Source of the DNA: Collinsella sp.
GTDB lineage: Bacteria > Actinomycetota > Coriobacteriia > Coriobacteriales > Coriobacteriaceae
NCBI GenBank assembly: GCA_019414465.1
Contig: DXLY01000024.1
Coordinates: forward strand, 12,477-22,187
Direction of reading: 5' to 3'
DNA: 9,711 nucleotides
Below the pieces are notes generated by a model. The model was not told the DNA's origin and searched no databases. It saw nothing but the letters and a program-made list of their open reading frames with translations. Positions 1-6,064 of this stretch are shown here, in pieces. Within the stretch, counting starts at the first letter, position 1; each line of letters starts with the position of its first letter. Position numbers and translations under genes: made by a program.

Positions 1-147
1 AAGGCGCGCGGCTCCATGGTGCGGTGGATGGCAGAAAACAAGCTCGAGGATGCAAGCGAACTTACCGCATTCAACATCGGCTATCGCCACGTCCCCGAGC
101 TCTCAGACAAAAACACCCTGGTTTTCATGAACGCGCAGGCACTATAG
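1..147 (+). CDS. yaaA: YaaA/DUF328 family protein, C-terminal end (partial)
   Basis: Reading frame 1 is open from the window edge to a TAG at 145-147 and gives 48 residues. It begins KARGSMVRWMAENKLEDASE and is followed by LTAFNIGYRH and a C-terminal LVFMNAQAL. The pattern of an ARG followed by a hydrophobic/basic helix, 'ltaFn..GY' and a final 'lvF' matches the C-terminus of YaaA (DUF328), a roughly 250-residue DNA-binding protein that in E. coli limits intracellular iron and protects against hydrogen peroxide. About four fifths of the gene lies outside the window, so completeness cannot be judged. It converges with the minus-strand gene ending at 171, with a 23-base gap and no obvious terminator. 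Family assignment rests on motif resemblance only. Confidence 0.72.
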   Translation, partial: KARGSMVRWMAENKLEDASELTAFNIGYRHVPELSDKNTLVFMNAQAL

Positions 148-170
148 GCCCGCCGTTTCCAAACACCCCG

Positions 171-686
171 TTACTCCGCCAAGCCATCGGCCTTTGCAAT
201 CTCGCTCGTCGAGCCATCTTGGTAGGTAATCTTAACGTGCTCTACGTCGGATACCGTAACGCCCGACGGAGGTTCCAAACGCCACTCCGTCAGAGCGATA
301 TCCATGGTCGTGGGCACATCGCCCTGATCTTTGAGCTTCACCATGAGTGTTTTGAGTGCCCCATCAAACGTCACGCGTTCGATTTCTTCGCCAGGAATAG
401 ACCCACCACTCAGCTGCAGCTGCACAAACTCGTCGCGCGGATACCAATAGTCGCCCGGCGCGGCAACGGTATTGCCGCCCGTAACCTTCACTGTCATGAT
501 CGGCAGGGCATCGTCGGCCTCGAACTCCCAGGTGGCGCCGCCACGACCGCCGAACGTCCAGATACAAAAGGCAATCACCAGCACGGCAAGCACCGCAAAA
601 CCAATCGCGACCAACCCATGGTGCGCACGGCTTTCCTCGGCCGATACATCCCATTGCGTCTCTCGATATAGATGCTTGTCTTCCAT
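171..686 (-). CDS. Small single-pass membrane protein of unknown function
   Basis: I do not recognise this 171-residue protein. Residues 1-23 are polar and charged, residues 24-45 form one strongly hydrophobic segment (GLVAIGFAVLAVLVIAFCIW) and the rest (46-171) is soluble, rich in Val, Thr, Asp and Gly with beta-like alternation. A single-pass protein with a beta-sandwich domain outside the membrane is a reasonable inference. There is no lipobox or cleavage site. The ATG at 684-686 is preferred because a strong Shine-Dalgarno (GGGGAGG) lies 6 bases upstream on the minus strand. The frame stays open far beyond it, but that part runs antisense across thiC and the TPP riboswitch and has no coding character. 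The gene is divergent from thiC. A link to thiamin metabolism is not shown by the sequence. Confidence 0.8.
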   Translation of the reverse strand: MEDKHLYRETQWDVSAEESRAHHGLVAIGFAVLAVLVIAFCIWTFGGRGGATWEFEADDALPIMTVKVTGGNTVAAPGDYWYPRDEFVQLQLSGGSIPGEEIERVTFDGALKTLMVKLKDQGDVPTTMDIALTEWRLEPPSGVTVSDVEHVKITYQDGSTSEIAKADGLAE

Positions 687-736
687 GTACGCCTCCCCAC
701 AGGCACGCTCGTTAGGCCAATCGTACCCATTCGAGC

Positions 737-742
737 TATACT
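737..742 (+). promoter_or_regulatory. Candidate -10 element for thiC
   Basis: TATACT differs from the TATAAT consensus at one position and lies 16 bases upstream of the first paired base of the TPP riboswitch. A start site near 749 would put the whole aptamer in the leader. No good -35 hexamer is seen at 16-19 bases spacing, so this is a position-supported guess. Confidence 0.45.
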
Positions 743-758
743 TGAGCCCATTACATAA

Positions 759-853
759 ACGGGGAGCTTGCAGGACAAGACGGCAGGCTGAGACTGGGCG
801 CGCCCGCCCTGACCCGCAAACCTGATATGGGTAATGCCAACGAAGGGAGCCGT
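759..853 (+). promoter_or_regulatory. TPP (THI-box) riboswitch controlling thiC
   Basis: All conserved blocks of the thiamin pyrophosphate aptamer are present in order: CUGAGA at 788-793, CCUGACCCG at 808-816, ACCUGAU at 820-826, and GGGUAAUGCCAACGAAGGGA at 829-848. The closing helix P1 is ACGG (759-762) with CCGT (850-853). P2 is GCTTGC (766-771) with GCAGGC (783-788), including one G-U pair. The thiC ribosome binding site (AAGGGAG, 843-849) is part of the conserved 3' aptamer segment, and the start codon follows at 858. No separate terminator or anti-terminator fits between aptamer and start codon. The layout therefore suggests direct occlusion of the ribosome binding site when TPP binds, which is translational control. 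Confidence 0.95.
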
Positions 854-857
854 GCCA

Positions 858-2192
858 ATGAGCACACAGACCGAGCCCAAGCTCGTCACGCAAATCGACT
901 TCGCCCGTGCCGGGCAGATCACGCCGCAGATGAAGGAAGTCGCCGAGCGCGAGCATCGCGACCCCGAGTACATCCGCGAGCGCGTGGCCGACGGCCGCAT
1001 CGCCATTCCCGCCAACATCGTGCATATCAAAAAGGGCATGCGCGCCTTTGGCGTCGGTGAGGGCCTGTCCACCAAGGTCAACGTCAACCTGGGCATCTCG
1101 GGCGACAAGGCCGATGCCGCCGAGGAATGGAAGAAGGTCAAGATCGCTGAGGACTTTGGCGCCGACGCCATCATGGACCTCTCCAACTCGGGCAAGACGC
1201 GTCAGTTCCGCCAGCAGCTCATCGACGAGACCCCGCTCATGGTGGGCACCGTCCCCATGTACGACGCCATCGGCTACATGGAAAAGCCGCTGGTCAAGCT
1301 TACCAAGGACGACCTGTTCGAGGTCGTGCGCGCGCACGCCGAGGACGGCGTGGACTTTATGACCATCCACTGCGGCATCAATAAATCGGTCATCAAGACC
1401 TTCAAGGAGACCGGCCGCCTCATGAACATCGTCAGCCGCGGCGGCTCGCTGCTGTTTGGCTGGATGGAAGTCACCGGTAACGAGAACCCCTTCTACGAGT
1501 TCTACGACGAGGTGCTCGAAATCTGCCACGAGTACGACGTAACGATCTCACTCGGCGACTCCTGCCGCCCGGGCTGTCTCTACGACTCCAACGACGCCAC
1601 CGAGACTGCCGAGATGATCGAACTGGGCAAGCTGTGCAAGCGTGCTTGGGCCGCCGGCGTCCAGGTCATGGTCGAGGGCCCGGGTCACATGGCGCTCGAC
1701 GAGATCGCCGCCAACATGAAACTGCAGAAGCGCCTGTGCCACAATGCTCCGTTCTATGTGCTCGGGCCGCTGGTGACCGATATCGGCGTGGGTTACGACC
1801 ACATCACCGCTGCCATCGGCGGCGCCATCTCCGCCAGCTCCGGTGCCGACTTCCTGTGCTACGTGACACCGGCAGAGCACCTATGCCTGCCCAACGCCCA
1901 GGATGTGCTCGACGGCCTCATGGCCACCAAGATCGCCGCACACGCCGCCGACATCGCCAAAAAGGTGCCCCACGCCCGCGACATGGACGACAAGATGGGC
2001 CAGGCACGCCGCAAGCTTGACTGGGACGCCATGTGGGAGTGCGCGCTCGACCCGGTTACGGGCAAGAAGCGCTACGAGGAGTCCCCCGCCGCCACCGAGG
2101 GCACTTGCACCATGTGTGGCAAGATGTGCGCCGTCCGCACCGTCAACAAGATCTTCGAGGGCACCACGATCGACCTCGGCATGGAGGACTAG
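858..2192 (+). CDS. thiC: Phosphomethylpyrimidine synthase ThiC (short form)
   Basis: ThiC is a cytosolic radical-SAM enzyme that rearranges aminoimidazole ribotide into HMP-P, the thiamin pyrimidine. The 444 residues match the short form without the N-terminal extension of the roughly 630-residue proteobacterial enzyme. Visible landmarks are SRGG (193-196), LGDSCRPG (232-239), VEGPGH (272-277), FYVLGPLVTDIGVGYDHITA (299-318), TPAEH (337-341) and the C-terminal cluster-binding cysteines C417, C420 and C424 (spacing Cx2Cx3C). An ATG at 834 lies in frame but inside the conserved riboswitch core, so 858 is chosen, 8 bases after AAGGGAG. The TPP riboswitch in front and thiD behind support thiamin synthesis over the ThiC paralogue BzaF of lower-ligand synthesis. 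Some motif residues differ from common ThiC sequences (see findings). Confidence 0.95.
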   Translation: MSTQTEPKLVTQIDFARAGQITPQMKEVAEREHRDPEYIRERVADGRIAIPANIVHIKKGMRAFGVGEGLSTKVNVNLGISGDKADAAEEWKKVKIAEDFGADAIMDLSNSGKTRQFRQQLIDETPLMVGTVPMYDAIGYMEKPLVKLTKDDLFEVVRAHAEDGVDFMTIHCGINKSVIKTFKETGRLMNIVSRGGSLLFGWMEVTGNENPFYEFYDEVLEICHEYDVTISLGDSCRPGCLYDSNDATETAEMIELGKLCKRAWAAGVQVMVEGPGHMALDEIAANMKLQKRLCHNAPFYVLGPLVTDIGVGYDHITAAIGGAISASSGADFLCYVTPAEHLCLPNAQDVLDGLMATKIAAHAADIAKKVPHARDMDDKMGQARRKLDWDAMWECALDPVTGKKRYEESPAATEGTCTMCGKMCAVRTVNKIFEGTTIDLGMED

Positions 2193-2286
2193 CCTGTCGC
2201 CGCGGCCGCTTCTGTCGGCGAGCTGGTGCCTGTCAATTGTTGACGTGTGAACATTTGCTTACATTTGCGTAAAGATTGCATCGCCC

Positions 2287-2322
2287 GCCCGGGTTCGACA
2301 TAGAGTCGGCCCGGGCATCTTT
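2287..2322 (+). terminator. Hairpin between thiC and thiD, candidate weak terminator
   Basis: GCCCGGG (2287-2293) pairs with CCCGGGC (2310-2316), and CGAC (2296-2299) with GTCG (2305-2308) around a five-base loop. There is one T-G pair and one bulged T between the two blocks. A short U-rich stretch (ATCTTT) follows. The stem is very strong but the U-tract is poor, so this may be a leaky terminator or a processing site that separates thiC from thiD. Confidence 0.5.
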
Positions 2323-2327
2323 ATAAT
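2322..2327 (+). promoter_or_regulatory. Candidate -10 element for thiD
   Basis: A perfect TATAAT sits 46 bases before the thiD start codon, directly after the hairpin. The nearest -35-like sequence, TCGACA (2295-2300), is 21 bases upstream, which is too far for a normal sigma-70-type promoter and lies inside the hairpin. Promoter activity is plausible but unproven. A TTGACG at 2240-2245 has no fitting -10. Confidence 0.45.
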
Positions 2328-2373
2328 GCTGGCTTATAGACCCATTTGATTCCGACCGAACAAGGGAGCGAAC

Positions 2374-3204
2374 ATGGATCGCAGTAAGGTACCTGCCGTT
2401 CTATCCATCGCAGGATCCGATTCCAGCGGTGGCGCCGGCATTCAGGCCGACATCAAGACCATCACGGCGCACCGCCTGTATGCCGAGACGGCCATCACCG
2501 CCATCACCGCACAGAACACCCTGGGCGTTACCGCCGTGCAGGATATCTCGCCAGATATCGTAGCCGCGCAAATAGACGCCGTTTTTGACGATATCCGCCC
2601 CAGCGCCGTCAAGATCGGCATGGTTTCTTCTGCCGAGATTATCGAAGTCATCGCCGACCGCTTGAGCGCCTGGAACGCAACGAACGTGGTCGTCGACCCC
2701 GTCATGGTCGCCACCTCGGGCGCGCGGCTGATTGCCGAAGATGCCGCCGAGGCGCTCACCCGCCGCCTGTTCCCGCTAGCGACGGTTATCACGCCCAATA
2801 TTCCCGAGGCCATGGCCCTGCTCGACTACGAGGTCGACTCCGAGCGCACGCAGCAAAATGCTGCCATGCTCCTCACCCGCCGCTTTGGTTGCGCATCCCT
2901 CGTTAAGGGTGGGCATCTTGTCAACGAGGCCAACGATGTACTGGCCGAACCCGCGCCACTCGATGACGAGGGCAACCATCTGGGAGATCCACTCACCACG
3001 TGGTTCCGCCACAAGCGCATCGAGACCGACAACACGCACGGCACCGGATGCACGCTCTCGTCCGCCATCGCCTGCGCGCTGGCTCAGGGCATGGATCTTG
3101 CCGACGCTGTCAACGCCGGCAAGGCATACCTAACGGGCGCTCTGGCCGCCGGCTTTGACATGGGCAAAGGCTCCGGCCCCGTCAACCACATGTGGCAGTA
3201 TTAA
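2374..3204 (+). CDS. thiD: Bifunctional HMP kinase / HMP-phosphate kinase ThiD
   Basis: ThiD phosphorylates hydroxymethylpyrimidine and then its monophosphate to give HMP-PP, the pyrimidine partner for thiamin phosphate synthase, in the cytosol. The 276-residue length is normal for the family. Ribokinase-fold motifs appear in order: AGSDSSGGAGIQAD (13-26, substrate site), VVDPVMVATSG (106-116), TPNIPEA (140-146), KGGH (178-181) and THGTGCTLSSAIA (221-233, phosphate-binding loop with the family's Cys at 226). The ATG has a GGGAG ribosome binding site 5 bases upstream. It follows thiC after 181 bases containing a hairpin and a TATAAT, so it may be expressed both by read-through and from its own promoter. 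I see no riboswitch of its own. The gene ends 13 bases before a long hairpin. Confidence 0.96.
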   Translation: MDRSKVPAVLSIAGSDSSGGAGIQADIKTITAHRLYAETAITAITAQNTLGVTAVQDISPDIVAAQIDAVFDDIRPSAVKIGMVSSAEIIEVIADRLSAWNATNVVVDPVMVATSGARLIAEDAAEALTRRLFPLATVITPNIPEAMALLDYEVDSERTQQNAAMLLTRRFGCASLVKGGHLVNEANDVLAEPAPLDDEGNHLGDPLTTWFRHKRIETDNTHGTGCTLSSAIACALAQGMDLADAVNAGKAYLTGALAAGFDMGKGSGPVNHMWQY

Positions 3205-3217
3205 GATTCGCAGTCCA

Positions 3218-3256
3218 AAGCCACCGCAAAGGCGCCCGTCCCCTTTGCGGTGGCTT
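3218..3256. terminator. 15-bp hairpin between convergent genes
   Basis: AAGCCACCGCAAAGG (3218-3232) pairs perfectly with CCTTTGCGGTGGCTT (3242-3256), with a nine-base loop. It lies in the 61-base gap between the thiD stop and the stop of the minus-strand SGNH gene, so it probably ends transcription from both sides. Neither side has a long U-tract beyond the stem; only U-rich stem ends are present. It is the only terminator candidate for either gene. Confidence 0.65.
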
Positions 3257-3265
3257 GGGGTCGCG

Positions 3266-3925
3266 CTACTCTCCGAGCATCTCTTGGAGCTTGGCTGCCA
3301 CGGCGTGGCCCAGGCTCTCGTGGCTTTCGGGCATCATGTGCAGATAATCGATATCGCCCGGCTCGGCAAAATCAGCGGCATTCAAAAAGTCGCAGCCAAA
3401 CTGTTTAGCAGCATACGCATAGTATTCGGCAAAATGCTCCGAGGCCTCGACGGAGCGCTCGTCAAAGTCGGTCATGTACACATCGGCGATCTGCGGTTTA
3501 ATCTTGATAGGCGCCATCAGCAGAATACGCGGGCAGGGCGCGGCTTCGGTCCAGGGAAACGCGCGGACGGTGCGAATCAGCGCCATGGCACCGTCAGCGA
3601 TATCGGCAGCCCCCACGCTAAAGACCGTCTTGCAGTCGTTGGTGCCCAGCATAATCACGATCGCATCCAGCGGCTTATGAGCCTCGAGCAGCATCGGCAA
3701 CGCGCGGATGCCGTTGAGATTAGTGTCCAGATGGCACATGTCGTCGCGTACCGTCGTGCGGCCGTTGAGGCCTTCCTCAATCACGTGCCAGCCCTCGCCC
3801 AGGTCGCGCTGGGCCACGCCGCACCAGCGCACATCGTGCGCATAGCGTACCGCGGTGCCGTCGCGCATGCCCGCCGGATCATAGCCGTAGGTATTGCTGT
3901 CGCCAAAGCACAGAACGTTTTTCAT
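3266..3925 (-). CDS. SGNH/GDSL hydrolase, MsAcT-type arylesterase/acyltransferase
   Basis: A 219-residue serine esterase of the SGNH fold. Block I is CFGDSNTYGY (6-15) with the nucleophile Ser10. Block II is EEGLNGRT (50-57), supplying the oxyanion glycine. Block III is MLGTND (92-97) with Asn96, and block V is DYLH (193-196), giving the Asp and His of the triad. DVRWCGV (31-37) and the block II and III context closely resemble the Mycobacterium smegmatis acyltransferase/esterase MsAcT as I remember it. No signal peptide is seen, so it is cytosolic. The natural substrate cannot be read from sequence; short-chain or aryl esters are the family expectation. AGGAAGG lies about 7 bases before the ATG. 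Only about 18 bases separate the start from the previous gene's terminator, leaving no room for a promoter between them. Confidence 0.88.
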   Translation of the reverse strand: MKNVLCFGDSNTYGYDPAGMRDGTAVRYAHDVRWCGVAQRDLGEGWHVIEEGLNGRTTVRDDMCHLDTNLNGIRALPMLLEAHKPLDAIVIMLGTNDCKTVFSVGAADIADGAMALIRTVRAFPWTEAAPCPRILLMAPIKIKPQIADVYMTDFDERSVEASEHFAEYYAYAAKQFGCDFLNAADFAEPGDIDYLHMMPESHESLGHAVAAKLQEMLGE

Positions 3926-3943
3926 CGTAAGCCCTTCCTCTAG

Positions 3944-3982
3944 TAAAAAGAAAAAGTCGGCGGGAGCAGTCTCTCCCGCCGA
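3944..3982 (-). terminator. Rho-independent terminator of the PARG-like gene
   Basis: On the minus strand a perfect 10-bp stem, TCGGCGGGAG (3982-3973) with CTCCCGCCGA (3966-3957), encloses a six-base loop. After one intervening C it is followed by TTTTTCTTTTT. This is a strong canonical terminator 27 bases after the stop codon of the PARG-like gene. Its U-tract ends only about 18 bases before the SGNH start codon. Confidence 0.92.
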
Positions 3983-4009
3983 ATCGACCTATCTGTCAGC
4001 ACATACCGA

Positions 4010-5143
4010 TTACAGGTACTTGCGCCAATCGTCATCGTCTTCATCGTCCTCGGCGGCAGCCTGGACCTGCTCGGCGGCGCGGGCAGCCGCAGCGCGAGCG
4101 GCAACCTGGGCATAGGACTCCTCGTTGCGCTCGGGGAAGTTTGCCAGCACATGCTCGAACTTGGCAAAATCTTCGTCCCAGCGCGTAGAGGGCACGGCAA
4201 AAAAGACCTGCTTGACCTTAAAGTCGCCCGATGCGAGCTCCTTGCGGAAGAGCTCGGCCACGGCCTCGGCGTCAAAGCCGTTGTTGTCGCAGCCCCAAGC
4301 GCCCAGCACGAGCTTCTCGCGACCCAGCTCGTCGCAGATGGCAAGCACAAAGCGAATGCGATCGCGCAGGGCGTCCAGCAGGGCATCGTCACCCACACGA
4401 TACTCCTGGCGAGCGCGCTTGGCGTTGGGCGCGGCGGCCACGATCACGTCGGCATACGCATGCACGTGGTTGCGGTCGAAGCGCACCGCAGGCACCACCA
4501 GCGCACGGTTGCGGTAAAGCTCGCAGTTGATGTTGCGGCGACGGTTCTCGCCGTACCATTTGCGCTGTTTATCGAGCACGTTGTACAGGTACGAATCGGC
4601 ACAGAGCGTGGCCTCCTGACCCAGATAGCCCTGGATGTAGCCGCCGCCCGGGTTGGTGAACGAGGCAAAGTCGAGCACGGCCATGTCGCAGAACTGCGCA
4701 TAGCCTCGGCCGTTATCCAGAATGGCCTGCGTGGCAGAGGCGTCGAGCACGGTGACCTCGGGCAGGACCGGAGCGGGCTCCTCGGCGGCAGGCGCGGACT
4801 CGGTCTCCGTGGCCTCCTCTGCGTGTGCAGGCTCGGCCGTAACCTCGGTCTCGGCGCACGCAACCTCAGCGGTCTCGGCCTCGGCGGCCTCAGACTCCTC
4901 GGCAACCTGTTCCTCGACAGCGTCGGCCGCTTGGGCCTTGACCTTCATCGCCGCGACAAAACCGGCAGGCATACCATCGAACTCGCACACGCCGGCAAGC
5001 GAACGCTCGATGTCCTTGGCGCAGGCCTCGGACATAGCCGCCACATGGCACTCGGCGGCCTTGGCACGCGCCTCGCGCTTGGGATTGGGCTGACCCGTTC
5101 GGTTGGACCTGCGGTTACGGTTCCTGTTGTCGACGTCTGCCAT
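4010..5143 (-). CDS. TIGR02452 / bacterial-type PARG-like macrodomain protein with altered catalytic motif
   Basis: The core (about 130-340) matches the TIGR02452/DUF2263 family, bacterial-type poly(ADP-ribose) glycohydrolases with a macrodomain fold that remove ADP-ribose from proteins. The signature is FTNPGGG (162-168), then seven residues, then QEA (176-178), then ATLCADSYLYNVL (178-190). LGAWGCDNNGFD (280-291) is the second conserved block. The family signature is GGG-x6-8-QEE and its last Glu is the catalytic one. Here that position is Ala178, so hydrolysis may be lost or changed. Residues 5-28 are Arg/Lys-rich. Residues 72-127 are an Ala/Glu-rich low-complexity insert, and the tail 365-373 is a run of Asp/Glu. 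At 377 residues it is longer than typical members mainly because of these additions. AGGTGG precedes the ATG by 6 bases. ADP-ribose binding is likely; catalysis is uncertain. Confidence 0.85.
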   Translation of the reverse strand: MADVDNRNRNRRSNRTGQPNPKREARAKAAECHVAAMSEACAKDIERSLAGVCEFDGMPAGFVAAMKVKAQAADAVEEQVAEESEAAEAETAEVACAETEVTAEPAHAEEATETESAPAAEEPAPVLPEVTVLDASATQAILDNGRGYAQFCDMAVLDFASFTNPGGGYIQGYLGQEATLCADSYLYNVLDKQRKWYGENRRRNINCELYRNRALVVPAVRFDRNHVHAYADVIVAAAPNAKRARQEYRVGDDALLDALRDRIRFVLAICDELGREKLVLGAWGCDNNGFDAEAVAELFRKELASGDFKVKQVFFAVPSTRWDEDFAKFEHVLANFPERNEESYAQVAARAAAARAAEQVQAAAEDDEDDDDWRKYL

Positions 5144-5190
5144 AAGTGGCCACCTTTCCTGTCGCTGCCGCTATCGGCTTTTTCCCATCC

Positions 5191-5196
5191 ATGATA
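5191..5196 (-). promoter_or_regulatory. Candidate -10 element for the PARG-like gene
   Basis: On the minus strand TATCAT (one mismatch to TATAAT) lies in the 66-base gap between the upstream terminator and the start codon. No convincing -35 is present because the preceding bases are the terminator U-tract. It is the best promoter candidate in the gap, and weak. Confidence 0.3.
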
Positions 5197-5209
5197 CCCC
5201 GCCGCGCAC

Positions 5210-5235
5210 AAAAAAGACGGCCCCGAAGGACCGCC
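5210..5235 (-). terminator. Rho-independent terminator of the BI-1 gene
   Basis: On the minus strand GGCGGTCC and GGGCCGTC pair over 8 bp, including two G-T pairs, around a TTCG tetraloop closed by C-G, which is an exceptionally stable loop. Six T residues follow (5215-5210). It lies about 50 bases after the stop codon of the BI-1 gene. Confidence 0.93.
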
Positions 5236-5284
5236 TTTCGCATCGTTTTACCGTGTCCGGCAGGAAGCGTCGCAATGCCGCGCT

Positions 5285-5980
5285 TTAATCGCGACGGCCG
5301 AGGATGTTCAAAATGCGCAGGAACACGTTGATAATATCCACGAACAGGTTAGAGGCCATGAGCACGGCGTTGGGCAGCGTAGGCGGCACCGTCGTGGCAA
5401 CATAGGTGTCGTAGCCAATAAAGCCAGCGAACACCACAATCACGATCAGGTCGGTGATGGACTGCGAAACGCCCATGAACATCAACACGATCTCAACCAG
5501 AATAGTGGCGAGCAGAATGCCAAAACCGATGCCATATACGCGCTGGAAAAACTTGGGGAAGGTCACGCCCAGCGCGCCAAAGACAAAGGTGATGGCGGCC
5601 GTGGCGATAAAAGCGGTGTTGATGGTGGGCAGGTCGTAGTTGGCAAGGCCAAACGACGCGGTCAGGCCAAAGGTACTCGCAAAGATTACGTAGCCCACAA
5701 GGGACAGACCCACAGACTGCTTGCCCGCGGCGGCCGACATCATGACCATGCCGACGATGGTCAAAATAAACGAGCCAAAGACCAGCGGCAAGGCGGCGCC
5801 GCTCATCATCATGCGCGCAAACGACATGGTGCTCGTAAAGTAGGCACCGACGCCCATGGCGCAAAAGCCCAAAAAGATCAGGGCAGACATGACAAGGTTG
5901 TACGCGCGCGGCGACATCTCCTTGGCACGGCTTGCGCCGGTCTCGACGGGGCCGTTCTGATAGCCCTGGATATCGCTCAT
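5285..5980 (-). CDS. Bax inhibitor-1 / YccA-YetJ family membrane protein
   Basis: A 231-residue integral membrane protein with about seven hydrophobic segments (roughly 27-48, 62-82, 88-109, 120-140, 147-169, 176-193, 204-225), the size and layout of the BI-1 (TMBIM) family. The C-terminal block NLFVDIINVFLRILNILGRR (211-230) and FIGYDTYVA (187-195) match family signatures. Asp191 and Asp215 fall where the pH-sensing aspartate pair sits in the Bacillus YetJ calcium-leak channel. A polar N-terminal stretch of about 25 residues stays in the cytoplasm. Bacterial members are linked to calcium leak or to membrane proteolysis (YccA with FtsH); which applies here cannot be told. GAAAGGA lies about 8 bases before the ATG. 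A terminator-like hairpin lies immediately upstream in the leader. Confidence 0.93.
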   Translation of the reverse strand: MSDIQGYQNGPVETGASRAKEMSPRAYNLVMSALIFLGFCAMGVGAYFTSTMSFARMMMSGAALPLVFGSFILTIVGMVMMSAAAGKQSVGLSLVGYVIFASTFGLTASFGLANYDLPTINTAFIATAAITFVFGALGVTFPKFFQRVYGIGFGILLATILVEIVLMFMGVSQSITDLIVIVVFAGFIGYDTYVATTVPPTLPNAVLMASNLFVDIINVFLRILNILGRRD

Positions 5981-5994
5981 AGCTTCGTCCTTTC

Positions 5995-6018
5995 AAAAAG
6001 CGCCGCGAATGACGGCGC
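5995..6018 (-). terminator. Terminator/attenuator hairpin directly before the BI-1 gene
   Basis: On the minus strand GCGCCG (6018-6013) pairs with CGGCGC (6005-6000) around a seven-base loop, followed by five T residues (5999-5995). It can end transcription of the small gene that stops at 6065. The U-tract ends 14 bases before the BI-1 start codon, just ahead of its ribosome binding site, so it would lie in the BI-1 leader. Confidence 0.75.
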
Positions 6019-6040
6019 AGCAGATGACAAGATTCCTACC

Positions 6041-6046
6041 ATTGTA
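6041..6046 (-). promoter_or_regulatory. Candidate -10 element for the BI-1 gene
   Basis: On the minus strand TACAAT (one mismatch to TATAAT) lies in the gap after the stop of the 112-aa gene. A start near 6034 would make a short leader containing the hairpin at 6018-6000 and its U-tract. No clear -35 is visible, so confidence is low. Confidence 0.3.
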
Positions 6047-6064
6047 CCCGAACGCCGTGCGTCC

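Noticed and set aside
687..1529. Upstream extension of the minus-strand membrane protein to 452 aa
   Set aside because: The extension runs antisense across the TPP riboswitch and thiC, which are both secure, and a strong ribosome binding site marks the start at 686.
2287..2316. Possible tRNA T-arm (GGTTCGA inside a GC-rich stem)
   Set aside because: No acceptor stem, anticodon arm or D-arm can be folded around it. It is a simple hairpin.
3155..3943. Plus-strand open frame of 262 codons opposite the SGNH hydrolase
   Set aside because: It overlaps the thiD end, a hairpin and the whole SGNH gene, whose catalytic blocks are intact on the minus strand.
4151..5194. Plus-strand open frame of 347 codons opposite the PARG-like gene
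   Set aside because: The minus strand encodes clear family motifs with a ribosome binding site and terminator. The plus-strand product is a Gly/Leu/Arg-rich shadow typical of high-GC antisense frames.
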